In this document: in pieces, positions 17,161 through 18,825 of the stretch
How the letters are laid out: every line of letters starts with the position of its first letter
Position numbering within the stretch: the first letter of the stretch is position 1
Assembly (NCBI GenBank): GCA_016721085.1
Contig: JADKJI010000045.1
Coordinates: forward strand, 1 to 18,825
Length of the DNA: 18,825 nucleotides
Origin: Chitinophagaceae bacterium
Lineage (GTDB): Bacteria; Bacteroidota; Bacteroidia; Chitinophagales; Chitinophagaceae
Reading direction: 5' to 3'
Translations under genes and position numbers: made by a program
The notes under the pieces: generated by a model
Told to the model about the DNA's origin: nothing
Database searches by the model: none
The model's input: only the letters and a program-made list of their open reading frames with translations

Positions 17161-17199
17161 CTTCCTGGTTGCGAATATAACGCAACTTTTTTAGTTGCG
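17156..17199 (-). promoter_or_regulatory. Twin CGCAAC/GTTGCG inverted repeats, candidate ArsR operator
   Basis: Repeat one pairs CGCAAC (17156-17161) with GTTGCG (17168-17173), spacer 6 nt. Repeat two pairs CGCAACT (17181-17187) with AGTTGCG (17193-17199), spacer 5 nt. Their centres are about 25 nt apart, placing them on nearly the same DNA face. TTATATTCG between them on the minus strand resembles a -7 element. GCAACT-N-AGTTGC elements are what I expect in front of SdpR-type ArsR genes in Bacteroidota; this is from memory. Confidence 0.5.
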
Positions 17200-17304
17200 C
17201 TAATTTATCAAGCAATTATTTTTGGAAAGTGTCTTTTGCTATTAGAAACTGTCCAAATAGTCAAACCGATCAAAGAATCGCTGAATTAATCCTTCGTACT
17301 GATA

Positions 17305-18221
17305 TCAGAAAGGCTCTAAAAGTTTAAAGTAGAAATGAGTGCTGAAATGAAAAAGCAGAGTAATGAAATTTACCAATCCTTTAAATGCCAAGAGCCTTTT
17401 CCATAAAAAATACCCCAATAGAAAAGCAATTATCAATAGAACGGGCGGTGGACCCGTTAAACTAGATTCGTTACCAAGTGCGAAGATCCCTGCCCAGATT
17501 GGCCCTTAAACGGCATAACAAAGATAATAGTGCTGGAATTGTCGACAGGTTATTTTCCCTGGAAGCCCTATAAAATCTATTGAAAACAAAATGGTAAATG
17601 CACCGCTAATCCAACACCAAGCGGCGATGACGTAATAATCTCCGAAAGTTTCACGTTCCAGTGCCCCCTAATTCACTTATAGCGTCTTTAAAATGATTAT
17701 AGTTACCATGGTCTGTTGCCAAAGACAAATGTCGTTACCCAAAAGCCAGAGAGAGGCCCTACATACCCAAAATATGGAGGATTTCTTGTGTGTAATTTTT
17801 TTTTTTCTAAATACAAAAACAATAGTAGAAATAGTATAATCCCAATCAACAGCAGGACAAGAATCTTTTAAAGCTCATAAATATTGGATTTGCAAAGCGT
17901 TTCAATTCGAATATAGCAAGGGTTCTTCCATTCAATAAAATAGTGAAATCATACTTACTATTGGGTGGAGATGCTCACAGATAATGAATCAATATCTCGT
18001 TATAAAAGTCACATGTTTTGAATCGTATAGCCATTTACTACCAATAGAAAAGATATCAGGTTTTCTTGAGTCCGAATCCAGGTCCATCCACCCTTTGGAA
18101 ATAATCGTCATCGCTCTAATATCTAGCTGTGGTTGGTTGGCACAAATTGACGGTAAATTTTGTTGAGAGAAAGTTTAGACTGAGGAAGAGTGAAAGGGAT
18201 TAGTAAAATGGCTTTATTCAT
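17305..18221 (-). CDS. Unrecognised exported multi-pass membrane protein (frameshifted)
   Basis: The ATG at 18221 gives MNKAILLIPFTL and, after a shift, a hydrophobic stretch and a frame reading QQNLPSICANQPQLDIRAMT, consistent with a signal peptide and mature start. TIISKGWMDLDSDSRKPDIF and YDFTILLNGRTLAIFELKRF look like an extracytoplasmic beta-rich part. Membrane helices follow: ILVLLLIGIILFLLLFLYL, YFGYVGPLSGFWVTTFVFG, YYVIAAWCWISGAFTILFSI, and LTGPPPVLLIIAFLLGYFLW. The inferred stop is at 17305, after HFYFKLLEPF. If this is one gene it encodes about 305 residues. It could instead be two genes, with the break near 17880 upstream of the first of these internal helices. An 11-T run at 17796-17806 sits in the sequence between helices. 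I cannot name the family. Confidence 0.4.
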
Positions 18222-18362
18222 CTTACGGGTGTTTTGTGACAATCCAGAATTAGATTTCTGATTGTCCCAGACAATACTATAAGCTACGCCATTATTACGA
18301 CAGTTTTACGACAAGCTCTGATTTACAACAGCACATTTTAGGAATGTTTCTCCAAAATAGGC

Positions 18363-18825
18363 TTATTGCTTATTTATATTGATGGCAAAATGAATAACAA
18401 AGAAAATATTAGCAAAGGCGGATAGAAAATAAATTGGTACGTAAAGAGGAATACTGCCAGTACGTAGTGAAGCAAACAGAAGCAAAAACTGACGAACTAG
18501 AATTGAAAGTACCAGTGTACCCAAGGCCCAAAGATCTGAAAACTGAAGTCGGCTCCCAATTTCTTTCCTTGTTCATCTTGTCTGTTCTTCCAAAATAAAT
18601 ACCTGAGAAGAAGAACATTTGCAAAAGGAATTACAATCAAGGCTATTGCACTTAGATTCAATATTTTCAAATTGGAAATATCTTGAGAAGAAACTAATTC
18701 AGATATGGATTCTGAATGTATCAAATCAGTTGGCTTAATATTTAAAGCTTTGGCTAGAGCTGCAATAGTATAACTTCTTCCTTGGATCTTCCTTCTTCCA
18801 TTCTTTGTATTGTCCGAATTGATAT
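18363..18825 (-). CDS. Helix-turn-helix protein with C-terminal membrane domain, 5' end beyond the window
   Basis: The minus strand enters the window inside an XRE-type HTH: SIRTIQRMEEGRS, then after a shift RSYTIAALAKALNIKPTDLI. 'S.RTIQR.E.G....+.YTL.ALA.AL.' is the recognition-helix signature. Four residues later the frame reads SISELVSSQDISNLKILN and two hydrophobic helices begin, including LSAIALIVIPFANVLLLRYL followed by FWKNRQDEQGKKLGADFSFQ. The last helix, YFLSAFANIFFVIHFAI, ends NINKQ with a stop at 18363. This is the layout of HTH proteins fused to a small membrane domain (DUF4870-like), which are membrane-bound transcription regulators. The start codon and first HTH helix lie beyond position 18825. 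Frameshifts occur near 18780 and 18500. Confidence 0.65.

Noticed and set aside
17984..18166. Plus-strand frame of 60 codons
   Set aside because: It is antisense to the exported membrane protein and has no recognisable content or start signal.
1..18825. tRNA, rRNA or riboswitch genes
   Set aside because: I found no cloverleaf with a TTCRA arm, no rRNA-like stretch and no known riboswitch core on reading both strands by eye; a covariance-model scan would be needed to exclude small RNAs.

Overview
The window looks like a chromosomal piece from a member of the Bacteroidota, probably near Chitinophagaceae/Sphingobacteriia. The reasons are the AT-rich composition, a TAnnTTTG-type -7 promoter element, and the protein families present: porin-family outer-membrane barrel, LytS/LytTR pair, FIST plus multi-sensor histidine kinase, DUF2975 with a small HTH protein, DUF4287, DUF1801, DUF998 and MmcQ/YjbR. 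The lineage is inferred from family recognition only; no 16S gene or marker is present. Almost every gene is interrupted by one-base insertions or deletions, yet gene lengths, start/stop overlaps and domain order are preserved. The simplest reading is an indel-prone, under-polished assembly rather than a field of pseudogenes. Coordinates below are therefore whole-gene spans from inferred start to inferred stop across frameshifts.

Region 1 (1-2456, minus strand): a LytS-type sensor kinase, a LytTR response regulator overlapping it by 8 nt, and then the N-terminal part of a porin-family barrel protein that runs off the left edge.

Region 2 (2457-9125, plus strand): a non-coding stretch with a degenerate palindromic repeat and a perfect 20-bp palindrome, then a three-gene signalling cassette. 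The cassette is a FIST sensor protein, a histidine kinase of about 1050 residues with four tandem sensor modules, and a TPR-type membrane histidine kinase whose transmitter is paralogous to the first. The second kinase lacks the N-box/G1 part of its ATP-binding domain. FIST proteins encoded beside kinases include NO-sensing NosP, and the palindrome has the half-site pattern of CRP/FNR-family operators, so this cassette is the best candidate for an interesting system.

Region 3 (9079-13416): two long perfect palindromes of one repeat family, with compensatory base changes, sit directly behind the converging second kinase and MmcQ genes. They are followed by minus-strand genes: MmcQ/YjbR, a secreted or lipoprotein-like unknown, another unknown protein, and a secreted serine hydrolase of the beta-lactamase family with a C-terminal TPR region. 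A third, decayed copy of the palindrome lies near 13400.

Region 4 (13549-15552, plus strand): a promoter with an overlapping inverted repeat drives DUF2975, a small Cro/C1-type HTH regulator and a secreted esterase with almost no gaps.

Region 5 (15673-18825, minus strand): DUF4287, DUF998 and DUF1801 genes downstream of an apparent ArsR/SdpR N-terminal stub and twin GCAAC/GTTGC inverted repeats. Beyond these lie an unrecognised exported multi-pass membrane protein and an HTH membrane protein truncated by the right edge.
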